From contig ML679989.1 in assembly GCA_007922225.1 (NCBI GenBank), positions 20,030,915-20,094,914 of the forward strand: a DNA stretch of 64,000 nt. The letters are read 5' to 3'. Position 1 is the first letter of the stretch, and each line of letters starts with the position of its first letter. The DNA comes from Emydura subglobosa. Its lineage: Eukaryota; Chordata; Testudines; Chelidae. The notes beneath the pieces are model-generated. The model was not told the DNA's origin and did not search any database. It worked only from the letters and a program-made list of their open reading frames with translations. The translations under genes and the position numbers were made by a program. Below are positions 23,801 through 35,800 of the stretch, piece after piece.

Positions 23801-26800
23801 CCCTTTGCTAGCATAACCCGTCAGCAGTATAGTGCATGGAGCTGCAATACCAGCTGAGTGAGCAAAGATTAACCCATATATTTGGCCAAATCCTCACCTG
23901 GCATAAATAGATTTACACCAGCTGAGGATCTGGCTCTATGGACACACAAACGCACAGTGGGTAGTTTGGTATAAGGGTTTTATAAGCACTGATAGGAAAT
24001 GGTCGCATTACTCATGAACAGCAAAATCCCAAGTAGGTGTCAATAAAACCCAGTCAGTAGCTCGGCACCCATCTTGTATTTTGTACACACAATATGCTGC
24101 CAAAAAAAAATATTTTGCAAATGTTTTAGGGTTTTATCAGATGTAATGGGCGCTATTTCTTGTACACGTCCCACAGTGCCAGGCTTAACCTAATAAAAAC
24201 TAACACAGGCAAACCAGCTCTAAACGTGACCGTAAATCCTAGACCTACAGCTGTCCCATCTCTTGTGATCCTCCAGAGAGAAGAGCAAGACCTTATTCCC
24301 ACTGCTAAGCAGGGACTCTCCCCTTCCCAATGGGATAAAGAGTCCTACAGTTTAAGGCCAGCATGGGTCATTGAGTCTGACCTCCTCTGTATATCCCAGC
24401 ACCCCCGAGCACCCACATCTCAACCCAACCACCGAAAGGAGACCAAAGTGTCACAGCCCTCAGGAGACTAGACTTCTCCGTTAACAGATAATCTTGGCAA
24501 GTGGCCCACACCCACACGCTGCAGAGGAAGGCAAAAGAAACCCCAGGTCACTGCCAACTCGACATACAGCCATCAGTTAGACCCTGAGCATGTGAGCAAG
24601 AGCCAGCCAGCCAAGCACGTGAAAGAGAGAATCCTCGGAACACCAGCGCACCCCCTCCAAAGTCCCATCTCCAGCCAGGACCATCCCTGCTGCTTCAGAG
24701 GAAGAAGTTATGGAAAAACACCCCAAATACACCCAGGTCCAGCCCGGCAGAACACAGAGATGCTGGACTCTAAAGCTGTCACGTTTTTTATACAGAAATC
24801 CTGCCCCTGGTCCAGAACTGAATCTCACCCAATGCTGGGGTATCTGGGGCAAGGGGAGTGGATTTCACACACTGGGGAGAAGAAGAAAACATTCTCAGGC
24901 AGGTAACTGGTTTAACTGCAGCTCTTAGAAGCTGCTCAGGACTGGAGATGCCAAAATAAATGTCATAAAGGCGGATTAGTAAATACTCTCCTAAGTATCT
25001 AACTCGCTCTCCAAAGCCATCCCGTGGCTGGTACTGCTCCTTAGACACGGTGCATGTATTTAAGAGGAACTTATTGTGAGTAAGATTGGCAGCAGCTAAC
25101 CCACAGTTTCGGTTTTGAAGCGTTGTATTACACCTTCACGCACAGGAAATCTGGCCAGCCTCATTAGTTTTCTATTCTGGCCCTTTTCACTGGAGAACTC
25201 CATTATCCTCGTCCAGAAAACAGGATTACCCCAAACGCTGTCTTTGCAGCTGCCTGCTTCGGTGATCCAGCACGGTGACTGCATACCGGCTTCAGAACCT
25301 GGCAGCGCCACGAACGTGATACTCCGGGGCTTCCGGGTCACAGACTGTGCATGGCCTGTCATGCGGCTGCCCTGACTGGAAGCTATTTTAAACATTAGAT
25401 GATCGATGTGCCATTGTTCCATGCTGGTCTCTAGTCAGGAAAGTCCCTCCCCTGCTGCTTTTTAATTGTTACACAGAACCTTTTCAACACGCCGCTCCCC
25501 ACCCAGACAGCCTGCAGGCGCTTCCAGCATGCTCAGACAAAACTGCCCAGCTCAGTAGAGTGGTTACTTCTCCGGCGGACAGGTGCTGGCGTTGGGGCGC
25601 TCTGTGTGTGCTGTGAAGATGGTGCGGGGGCCACTTTGCTTGGATATCAACCCGCCTTTTTCTCAGTAAAGGCATCATCAAGACACATCAGAACCTTGCT
25701 GGGTGCCATCCCCACGCCCACAATCAGAGGCATGGGTGCAGAGAAGCAAGAGGCCTGAACTACAGAGCTGAGAGGGATCAATGTGATCCAGAAGCCGATC
25801 TGTGACCCCTCCCTCCACATTAGTAGGTGGAACCCGTAACAACTTTTCCTTCCATCGCTTGTTTTACAGCTCTTCCTTCGTCACCCCAGGGATGCCCAAG
25901 GGGAGCAGGAGGGGGGCAAGGAGGCGATCATTCCCAGTTAGCTAGGGCCAGGCGCACACCAGAGCCCAGTATCCAAACTCAGCACACTTCCCTAAGCCCT
26001 GCAAGACTGGGCCCTGCACACTCTCTTGGACCCGGCCAAGACCTGGGAGCTGCGGCTCCATCCCAAACACTCCAGCTGAACCTTCCTCAAGCAACAAGGG
26101 CCTCTCTGGAACGTGACCATCAGAACTGTTTGCAGTATATTCCCGCGGGAGGTTACACACAGCCCGTGGTACAATGCTGGAATCCCAGCTGATCGCAGGC
26201 GCTAACTGATGGCGTTTCATTCATCTCTGGACTCTGGCAGTTTTGGGTTGGGCTCCTTCCGGTGCTTCGCTCCTAGTAGTAGCTGCACTGGCTGGGGAAT
26301 GAGTTAATTGCCCTCAGAACGCCCACTGTACAGATCAAGGGGTTTGCTTTTCACTTTGCATTGTTGCTGGCTGCAAAGCTCCTTGTCTCATTACAGCATT
26401 ATATTAAACTAATGCCATTCATAACCAATCACAATAAGAGTTAATAACAGCAGGTCAGCTCCGGGCTGCCGTGGGAACAGCTCTTTACACAGCATTCTAT
26501 TCTATTTACATGTACGGGCATTGCAGACTACCTTGGACAGGTCTTCCACTGGTGTGCAAACCACCCGGAGATGTGAGGATGTAACCCCCTTCCTTTGCCT
26601 CAGGCTGACAGCACATTACACCACAGACCTGGGGATCAAGAGAACGGACTTCTAAAGCCAGCCACGCCTCTGACTCACTGAGCGACCGTGGGCGAGTCAC
26701 AGCCCGTCTGTTCCAGTTTCCACATTTGTAAAATGGGAAAAACAACATGCACCTTTCTCTGTAAAGCGCTTCGGGATCCATCGGTGGATAGTGTTAGATG

Positions 26801-29800
26801 AATGCTAGTGATTTACGGGGGACACTGCTCTTTTCAGTCACTAAACACCTCAAATCCGGTACAGGTTGTTTTACCCAAGTGAGAATCTACCAGCCACGGT
26901 GCAATGCACCCAGCTTTCACGTCAGTTGCATCCCCAAATGTTTCACAGAGTTGCCAGCAACCAGATTCATTCATCTGTCAGCGGAAGGCACCATGCAGGT
27001 GACTCAGCCTGTAAAGCCGCATGAGTCCACGTGGGACAAACGCTATGGTAAAGTAAGTGTGCAGTGCAGTGGTAGCCCTGTCAGCCCCAGCATGCTCGAG
27101 ACAGACGTTACAGGAAGTGGCTCTCTCAGTGTGTCACTGCACGGGTGCGTTGTACAGCGAGTAGCTGCCCGCTGAGAACTCTGCATACCCAGTCAAAGGT
27201 CCAGCCTGTCCCCAGAGCTCAGTTAGCATTGCCCCTGCTCCAGAAGGAAGGAGCCAAAAACCTCCCCCAGCACAGAGGAATAATCCAGGGACTAAGGCTG
27301 CAGAATTGGCCTAGTGGCGTAAGTGTTGCTTTTTGGAGACAGTGATCACTGCTCCTAATAACCCTGCTTCAGAGATGTCATCCCCCCCCTTCAGAGCCTT
27401 CTTGGAACCACCCGCAGAGAGCTGGAGGGTGACAAAGACTTGGGGCAGGGGGTTCCTGGCCTACCAAGAAGCAGGTAGCTCTGAAAATGCAATGCCATGT
27501 GCTGCCTGCCCAGGACTGCCAGTCCTCTTGGCCCTTGGCTACGGCGCCAGAGGTGACATTAGAGCTTGGCTGGAGGAAGCTGTGAAATATTTCACACTAA
27601 TAACATGTAGGTTGCTGTCCTTCTGGCCTAGGGGTCGGGGCAAGACCTCTGACTACAGCGACAGCCCTCCTTGGCCCTAGAAAGCCGCCCTGTGATGCGG
27701 GGCCACTGAAAGCAGTGGCGAGGTAAAGGGGGGACCCAAACCCATCCCAGGGATCTCAGCCTGCCCAATTCTCATCACAGCTGGAGCACCATCACTGCAG
27801 AGAAGGCAGGAGCTGGTTTGCAGATGCCACTTCTCCAAGGAGCCAGAGCTGCCTCTGTAACCCAGAGCAGGTCCCAGACCAAGGGCCTCTGTGTCGTGAT
27901 TTCAGGGCAAAGTCATTTCCAAAGGGATCCTACCACATTTCTCTGTCAGCCAAGAGCTGCTGTCCCAGTCCCTGTGGATGCTGCCCCATCTGTGGCTCAT
28001 ACACCAGGAAGATAAACCAGGAAGAGGACCCAGCAAGCAGAAATCTCCCAGTCCAACCATTAGGATTTAAACAAGACAAATGAGACTCCAGGGAATTACT
28101 AGCAAAGGAATCCTGCCTGCACCAATGTCCCTCTGTTAATGCCCTAGTGCGTGGCGGCAGGCTCGTCCATACTAACTGGCTCGCCAGGCTGCAATCATTC
28201 CGAAACACCCTGATCCCTCCCGTCGCCAGCTCGTGAATCCAACCACCTCTGTTATGGCCATTACAGAGCGCTCGGTGTTTTCTGCGCCTGCCTGGGCATT
28301 GCAAATGAGCCCTATAACCTTCCTGGAGAGAAACAGCCAAAACTCTCCTGAATAAGGCCATGGAGTAGATAGGGCCTTTTCCAAAGTAAACACACTGCTC
28401 TAACAACATTACATAGTCTAGGAACCATTAGGAAGTAGGGTGCTTGCTGTTAGATAACTGCCAGCGGAGCCTGAGTGTGCTCCACGGACAGCTCCACTGT
28501 GACTGTTTGTCCAATACCTTGCCCTGGGGGGGGGAGTGAAGGGGGGAAAGGTCCCTCAGTTACCTACCAGGTTGTTTCCAGCTCTAATGCAGTGATCCTC
28601 TCATTCGCTCCACGTTCCCTTTGCTAATAATCTGACTGCCAGCGAAAACCGACTGACGAGAGCTGGGCTCGTGGCAGGCACTGAGCGGCGAGGCAGCGAC
28701 AGGCTGGCTGCTGCTTTCTTCCCGTGTTGCTAAATCACCTCATTTCCCTTCAGAAGTTCTTCCCCCATCAAAAGTAGTGTCCTAATCGCCTCTGATCTGA
28801 TCTGATCAGCTGAGGCAGCCTACTTGCCCAAAGCAACGTTCCCATTGCAATACAAAAGGGGAGAAGAACTCCAGCATCTGCTTGTTCAATGACTGTTCAG
28901 ATTAACTAGAGTTTTCTCTCCCGTGCTCTCTCTGTTACCTATTTTCTGTACTCCTGCATCTGAAGAAGAGAGCTGAAGTCTCTCGAAAGCTTAGGTCTGC
29001 AAATATTAAATTCGTTAGTCTTTAAAGTGCCACAGAACTCTCCTTGTTTCTGCTCTAAACAAACTGCAGATGCTGGTTAAAAATAAACACTCTGAGGAAA
29101 ATCCTGGTTCTTCCTAACCACACTCCTTTGTAACAGGGAGTTCCCCCTGCCAGAGCTACTCCCCTCACAGGGTCAGCGGTGGCAGAATGTTGTAATAATC
29201 CACAACACGGACGTGTTCCCCTACCTGAGCAGGTTTCAGACCAGGAAAATTCTCCCACGTGAAGAAATGCAGGGCTTGGGGAAGCGTGCACGAAGCCTTG
29301 GAAAGCTGGGACCCAGGCTGAAGACTCCAACTGTCAGCCAGCTTTTTCACTGCAGCTTTCCAGCTCTCACAGTCTCCACTAAGGGGGTTGGCCAATCACT
29401 ACATTCAATACAAAATTTTCCAGCTGGAAAACTTGCACTGACAGTTGCACCAGTGCCAGGGGCAGACCATTCAATCAGAGAAGCATCAAGAGCTGCTCTT
29501 CCTAGCCCACGTCTAGAACTGCAGCCCCACTGCCAGCCCAGAGCAGAGCTCTCAGGCTCCCCGGCGGCCAAGCAAACAACAACCCTGCAGTCCATCCAGG
29601 TCCCGCCTGCTGCAGCAGGGACTGAGTGGAAAAGATCATTGTGAGAAGCCAGCGCGAGGCCTGCTGCTCCCCGTCCGTGCGCGGAGTCGGCGAGTGCTTG
29701 CACTGGCATCCGGCTATGGGCTGAAGATGGTGATTTCTGCACCCAGCTAAGCACCTCCAATTCTCTCAGCTGTGCTGGGCTCAGTCTGAAACCCGCACGC

Positions 29801-32800
29801 TTGGGACTGCTCTGCGTCTCAGAGCTCCCGCCCTGAGTCCCCCTTTTACATGGCTTATGTCAGCTCCTCCAGCTGCAGAGAAACACTCTTTAGCTGAGAA
29901 ACATCTGTCCCCACCAACCCGTGTCATCAAAACGAACCCACCCCCCCTGCACGGCTCTGAACAACGGGCGCGTGCCTGATCTCCCCCGCCCCCCACCCCA
30001 GAGGACTCTTGGATGCACACTTCCCCTTGCTAGCCCCGACTAGGGGGCCCTGCAGGGAGCGCACATGGATGGGCAGCTAATCCCTCTAGCTGCTGGCTTC
30101 AGGATTCGGTGGCTGCCTGCGTGAGTAGCGGAAGCCGAGGGGCGGGTAAAACACAGCAACTACTGAGCTGCAGGACCAAAGGAGGATTGAAGCAAGGGGC
30201 CTGGCCGACAGAGACCAGAACTAGACCTGCTAGCATGGCCCGACTCAGCCAGCCCCAGCGAGAGGCAGAGAAGTGGGCCTGGAGCGCTGAGCCGCACTAA
30301 CTGAAGTCCTTCACTGCGCCGCACGCCTTCCCCCTGCAATCCTCTGCCTCCCGCACGCACTGCCCCCCCAGCCCCAGCAGCAGCCGGAGGGTTCCCTGGG
30401 AGGCGGAATAAACTCCACATCTCTTGGCACTGGCTAGCTGGTTTAATACGTTGGGGAACATTTTATGGAGCTGTCATAATGTGAAGTCTGTCCTCTCCAC
30501 AGTATTTCCAGAACCCAGCGCTCCAAGGCCATGAGCAGAGCAGTGTCTTGGCTTCCTGAGGTATTAAATAAACCAAGCACAAGGAGAGGCCTCACCCCAT
30601 GCGCAAAGCACAGGCAGAGAGAGAGAGAGATCGTTTCTCTGCCCAGTGCTTCTCTCCACACCAGACTTTTCCCATGCTAGATGGATTTGACGGTAATATC
30701 CTGTAGATTGGGGATTGGTTTTGGTGCAATACAGAGACGCCCAATAGGCGGCAGGCAAAGTGGGGGGAAAGCACAGACTTCTCACGAGTCCATTGGCCTC
30801 CTGTACTATAGACAAGACACCCGTGCAGAAAGAGGCACTCAGGGCTCCCGCAGTATCTGGGCTGCAGAAAATGCAACAACCAGCTAAACACACAGGGACT
30901 GCAGGGTTTATTGCTGTGACGATGAGAAGACTTTGCCTGCTTCTCACAAACACTGCCCCTAACATCCAGGAAACAGCCCAGAAAACCATATATTTAGTAC
31001 AAATCCACGCTAACGCTTGGAGCTGCAGCTGCCTCATGATCCCATGCACTGAGCTTAGTCTACAGGTGGCTTTGCATTTAAAATGAGACTGGCTGCACGA
31101 ATGTGGCACCGTGTCCAGCAATATGTCCTGATCCCGGGAGCTACACACCTGGCACTGCTTCAGAAAGGCCGATTTTCAACACATGTCCCAAAGCCCAGGA
31201 GAGCCCTCAGCTCCATTCCCCTCCCCTCACTCAACCCCTCACTCTCTGGAGCAAGAGCACGCCCTTCCTTCCATCGATTGACATGCACCTCCGCAGCTGG
31301 CTGCCCGGTTCCGAGGCGACCCTGCGCAGAGAGGCCAGAGGATTTCCCGCGATCAAACGACCTGCCATTCACACAGCTTGGAGACGTCTGTGAGCGAGAA
31401 CACCACACTCCTTCCCCAGACAATATGTTGAGTCACAGGGTGTGTCCCCACTAGAACACACGGAAGCCACTCGCCCCGCGGGGGGGATCGAAAATACCCC
31501 ATTTCTCTGGCGCCAGATTGGCACCAGTTCCCGCAGCTCTGCAGAGCAGTCTGACTCTAGTTCCTCACCCCACAGCACAGAGACCGGCTCTTGAAAAGGA
31601 CCCAACAGATTCGCTACAGAAAATGAATGAACGAGTCAATGGGATTTCAAGGAAAGCTGGCAAAGAGCGTGGCAGCCTCAGACAGCCCGGGGCTCCCGAC
31701 ACATGTAACTTCCACTGCACTAACACCTGCAAGAGTCCGATGCAGGGCCAGTTCCAATTGCTCAGTAATAAAATGAACCCACTGGAGAAATGTTAGGGGA
31801 CGTCCTGTGTGAGGAGCAACCCAGAACCTAGGGAGCTCCTTTCCCCAAGCCTGAGGAGGGCAGAGCCAGGCCCACGGCAGCCAGGCCCACGGCAGACAGG
31901 CCCACGGACATATTCAGGGACCTGCCAGGATACGCACCCTCAGGGCTTTCCATCCCAGGATCGCAGAGCACTTTGCAAAGCAGGACATGTAGCATGATCC
32001 CCAGTTTAGAGAAGGGGAAACTGAGGCATACGGGTGGGGAGGGGGAAACGTAGTGATGTGCTCCCAGATTTGAACAAGGGCTCTCTCAGAGAATGCGCCA
32101 CAAGACACTCCTGGGGTGATTCGCTTGTCTTTGCACCACAAAACAATCCAGTAATTCTACCACCTTCCTCCCACAAACTTCACCAACCCTTCCCCACTGC
32201 CCTCACTAGATCCACCCCCCTTACACCTCAGCCATGCATCTCCCCCCAGCAGCTCCTCCAGGTGTCTCCCACATCTGTAGCTGTGGTGGCAAGTGGGGCT
32301 GTCCCTAGCCCTGCGGCTGTGGGGTGCTTGGCTGGGCGTAGCAATGCTCCCTCTGGGGGTGGCCAGGTAGGTGGTCGGCTTTGGTTCTGCTCTCCTGTGC
32401 CTGCTGGGGGGGTCTCCTACCTGGTGGGAGGGGCTGAGTGGGGGAGCACGTCTTCCCTGGCTTGTGTGGGAGGAGCTGGCTGGTGTGTGGGTTCCAGGCC
32501 TCTGGGTGGGGGTGGGCAGACAGGCCTGGCCCCAGATCTAGCTCCTTGCCACGCCCAGTTGGAGCAGCTGATGCGGTCAAGGGCACTTCCTCCATCCGCG
32601 GCTAGCAGTGCCGAGGGGCCCCGAGTTCCCTTGCGGCTGCTGCTATGGCCATGACGGGGGCACTGCAGGGCAGCCACCGCTTCCGGGAGCGGCAGAAAGG
32701 TCAGTCCCAGCCCCCGAGAGGACTGAATGTCTTCGGTTGGGTCTGAGAAAGCACTGCCTGCCCCTGCCCTGGCCGCACCCGACCCATTCCCGCTCCCCAG

Positions 32801-35800
32801 CGTATGCACAGGGCTGGCCTGAGGACGCTGGGGAGAGCCAGAGAGGTGAATCGAAGCCTAAAGGATCCACTATGCAGAAAAAATGGGGGGAGGGTATCGC
32901 TGGCCCCCCAGCCTCCTGCTGAAGGAGGGGACGAGGACCCCAGCAGGTGTCTCCATTGCAGTCTGCATCAGGCATGTTTCGAGGCTGAGGCCTGGCAAAG
33001 CACAAAGCCGGGATGGCTTCGGTTTAATGACAGCAGCGTTTCTCTCCAGGGGCTGATCCAGCTCAGCCCCGGGGACGTGACCCAGGATTCACTGCAGAGG
33101 GGAGCCCAGCCCAGCTCTCCTCACTGCCACGCTAGCGCCCCGTCCGCCGAGGAGGGCACCACAGAGACTGCCTAGACCGCAGAGCTCCCCCGTCTGCCCA
33201 GCCCGGGGCTGTATCAGGAGTGGACACTTACCCACCGCAGCGTCGGGCTCCTGGTACACAGGCCTCAGCAGCTGCAAGACACACAGCAGACAGGACGTGG
33301 TTACTCCCAACAGTCGGCCAAGAAGCTATAGGACACGACCCAGCAACGTTCAGCGCTTGACCTCCAGAGATCCCAAAGCACCTCACAGAGGGGGACAGCG
33401 TCATCGCCCCGTATTGCACTGCTGGGGACACCGAGGGGCAGGGTGCAAGAACTCCAGCCCTGGGTCCTACCCACTGCAAAGCCTCCCGGTTTCCCCGAGC
33501 TCTTGGCACAACCCTTCTGAGAAACACTTTCAAGCCAGCCAGCCGCCATGCAGCTGAGCACCCGGAGACACGATGGTGAATGCCGCTGGAGGACGGGAAC
33601 CCAGCCCAGCTTGGAAGCCAAATGTATCGCGCTGGAAATAAGCAAAGACCGCAAAAGCCTCCCCTTCCCCTGTGGCTGGGCGGGCGGGGGAGGCAGTCAC
33701 TCCACACAGGCAGCAGAGCAGATGCAGAGCTCCTGTCTTCTCCCAGCTAACCACAAGGTCAGTGGAGGTGGATACAAAAACTGTCGCCCTGGTGATGTCT
33801 GGGGGGGGCGGCGGTGTCAGGACACATCATGCCCTGTGGCATTCCTTGGTGCCCAGGACCATGAGCCCAGGCACCCAAGAGCTGGAGGCTAATTGCCTGC
33901 TGCTTGCAAACAGCCAAAGCCAGGGCATCTCCACAGACACCAAGAGCCAGCAAGAAGCAGTGTCAGCTCCTTGCACGACCAGGGCGGGGAGAGGGCAGGG
34001 CGCAGGAGGCTCAGGCCAGCAGGGAGGCAGGCCAGCTGGATCCGTGGCGTGATCAGGCGTGTCAGAGCTGCTCCCCACCAGGCCACCCAGAGCTCAGTGC
34101 CCCCTTGGGAGGCGAAAAGACAAGTGCCTCCTGGACGCATGGCAGGTGCCCAGCTGTTCCAGACCCTGCCAGGCAGGCGAGGCCCAGGCCAGCGGAAGGG
34201 GCCCCCACAGGGCGCAGGGGCAGGTGTCGGTAATGCTGCAGGGGCCGTACCTGGCTGCCTGGGTTCAGAGGTGCTAAGAGGATGTAGTTTTTGTCCCCAT
34301 TGGAGGAGGCCTGGGACAACGGCGGCATCGTGTGCTGGCTCCGCTTCCCGACCTCCGTGTATCGCGCCCAGTTGTTCAGCACCAGCCCCTCGCTGCCGTC
34401 GTACAGGATGTGGCAGCTCTGGCGCTGCTCGGGGCGGGAGGGCATCGTGCTGTTCTTCTCCCGCTTGTTCGGGGGCGACTGGAGGTCATACGCAGATTTG
34501 CAGGACGACCGCCGGACCATGCCCTCGAGGCCCGGCTTGATCTGCGGCACGATCCTCCACACCAGCAGGATGATCTCACTGGGGCAGTTCCTGAGAGAGA
34601 GGCCGGGGGCAGAGTCAGTCGCACGCGGCCAGGAGAGACCAGCCAGCCCCATGGGCGAGCCCAGCCCCACGGGCGAGCCCAACCCCCGCACGGCAATGGG
34701 CAGCAAGCGGCGCTGGGCACAGCAGGCCCAAGGCACGCGACTCCGGCAGCCCAGCAAAGCTCAGGGACCACACAGACTCCCTCTCCCTTCCCCCACACCA
34801 CCCCAGGGATCCCTCCCACCCCTCCCCCGCACTGCCTCATGGACGCCCCCTCCCAGCCCCCTGCACCCCCTCAGGGACACTCTTCCTCCCCTCCCCCGCA
34901 CCTCCATCCCCCACCAGAGACTCCCCATCCTCTTCCCCTGCACCCCCTCAGAGATCCCCCGCCCTCTCCTCCCAAACCCCCGCACCCCTCTGAGGCCTCC
35001 CAGACCTGCTCTCTGCCCCATAGATGCCCTGGCACCCCTCCCCCCACTCCTCTGATCTCACTTTCCCCTCACCTGCCCCCACGGCAGCCCAGCCACCCCG
35101 CTCGGCAGCGCCCACCCTCCCCATCTGCTCTGCAGCACCTGGGCCTGCTCCCAGTCTAGGGCTCCCCCTCTGCCCCTTTCCCCGGGTCACCCAGCCGAGG
35201 CGGCTCAGCGCACACGGTTGCTGGCCAGGTGTCTGGGTTCAGGACCCCTCCTGGCTCCCCTTTCTCTGTATCTGCCCCACGGCCAGCTAAGCGCCGGCTA
35301 CTGGAGTGTGAACAGTCACCGGATCTCGTGGGCCAGCTGCACGCATTTCCAGTGCTCCACGGGCTGCTCGTTCAGCTGCAGCACAGTGTCCAGCTGCTGC
35401 AGGCCGGCCTTCTCCGCTGGGCCACCTGACGGAGACAGGAACGTGCCAGCAATCTGCGAGCCGCGAGCCGAGCTAGGGCCGGGGGCCGGAGGGGATGGAC
35501 ACGGGAACAAAGGCATTCGCTCCTTTGCCCCAGATCTCCCCCACACCACCCAGATCCCGTACTGACCCCGTCCCTTCCCCCCACCACCCTGATCCCGTAC
35601 TGACTCCGTCCTTCCCCCCCACACACCGCCCGGATCCCGTACTGTCCCAGGGCGCTCTCTGTCTTACCTACCGGATCTTCTCCCTCCTACTGCCAGTGAG
35701 AGGGCTAATTATGCCAATGGTTATGTTTGTTGATGTGATATAAACATGTGTCCACTAGGGACTTTTCTGAGCCCGTCAATCTCACACACACAGGAGCCAG

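Noticed and set aside
34332..35159. Plus-strand frame of 275 codons with proline-rich end
   Set aside because: It is antisense to RGS3 exon 10 and then runs into the C-rich minisatellite.
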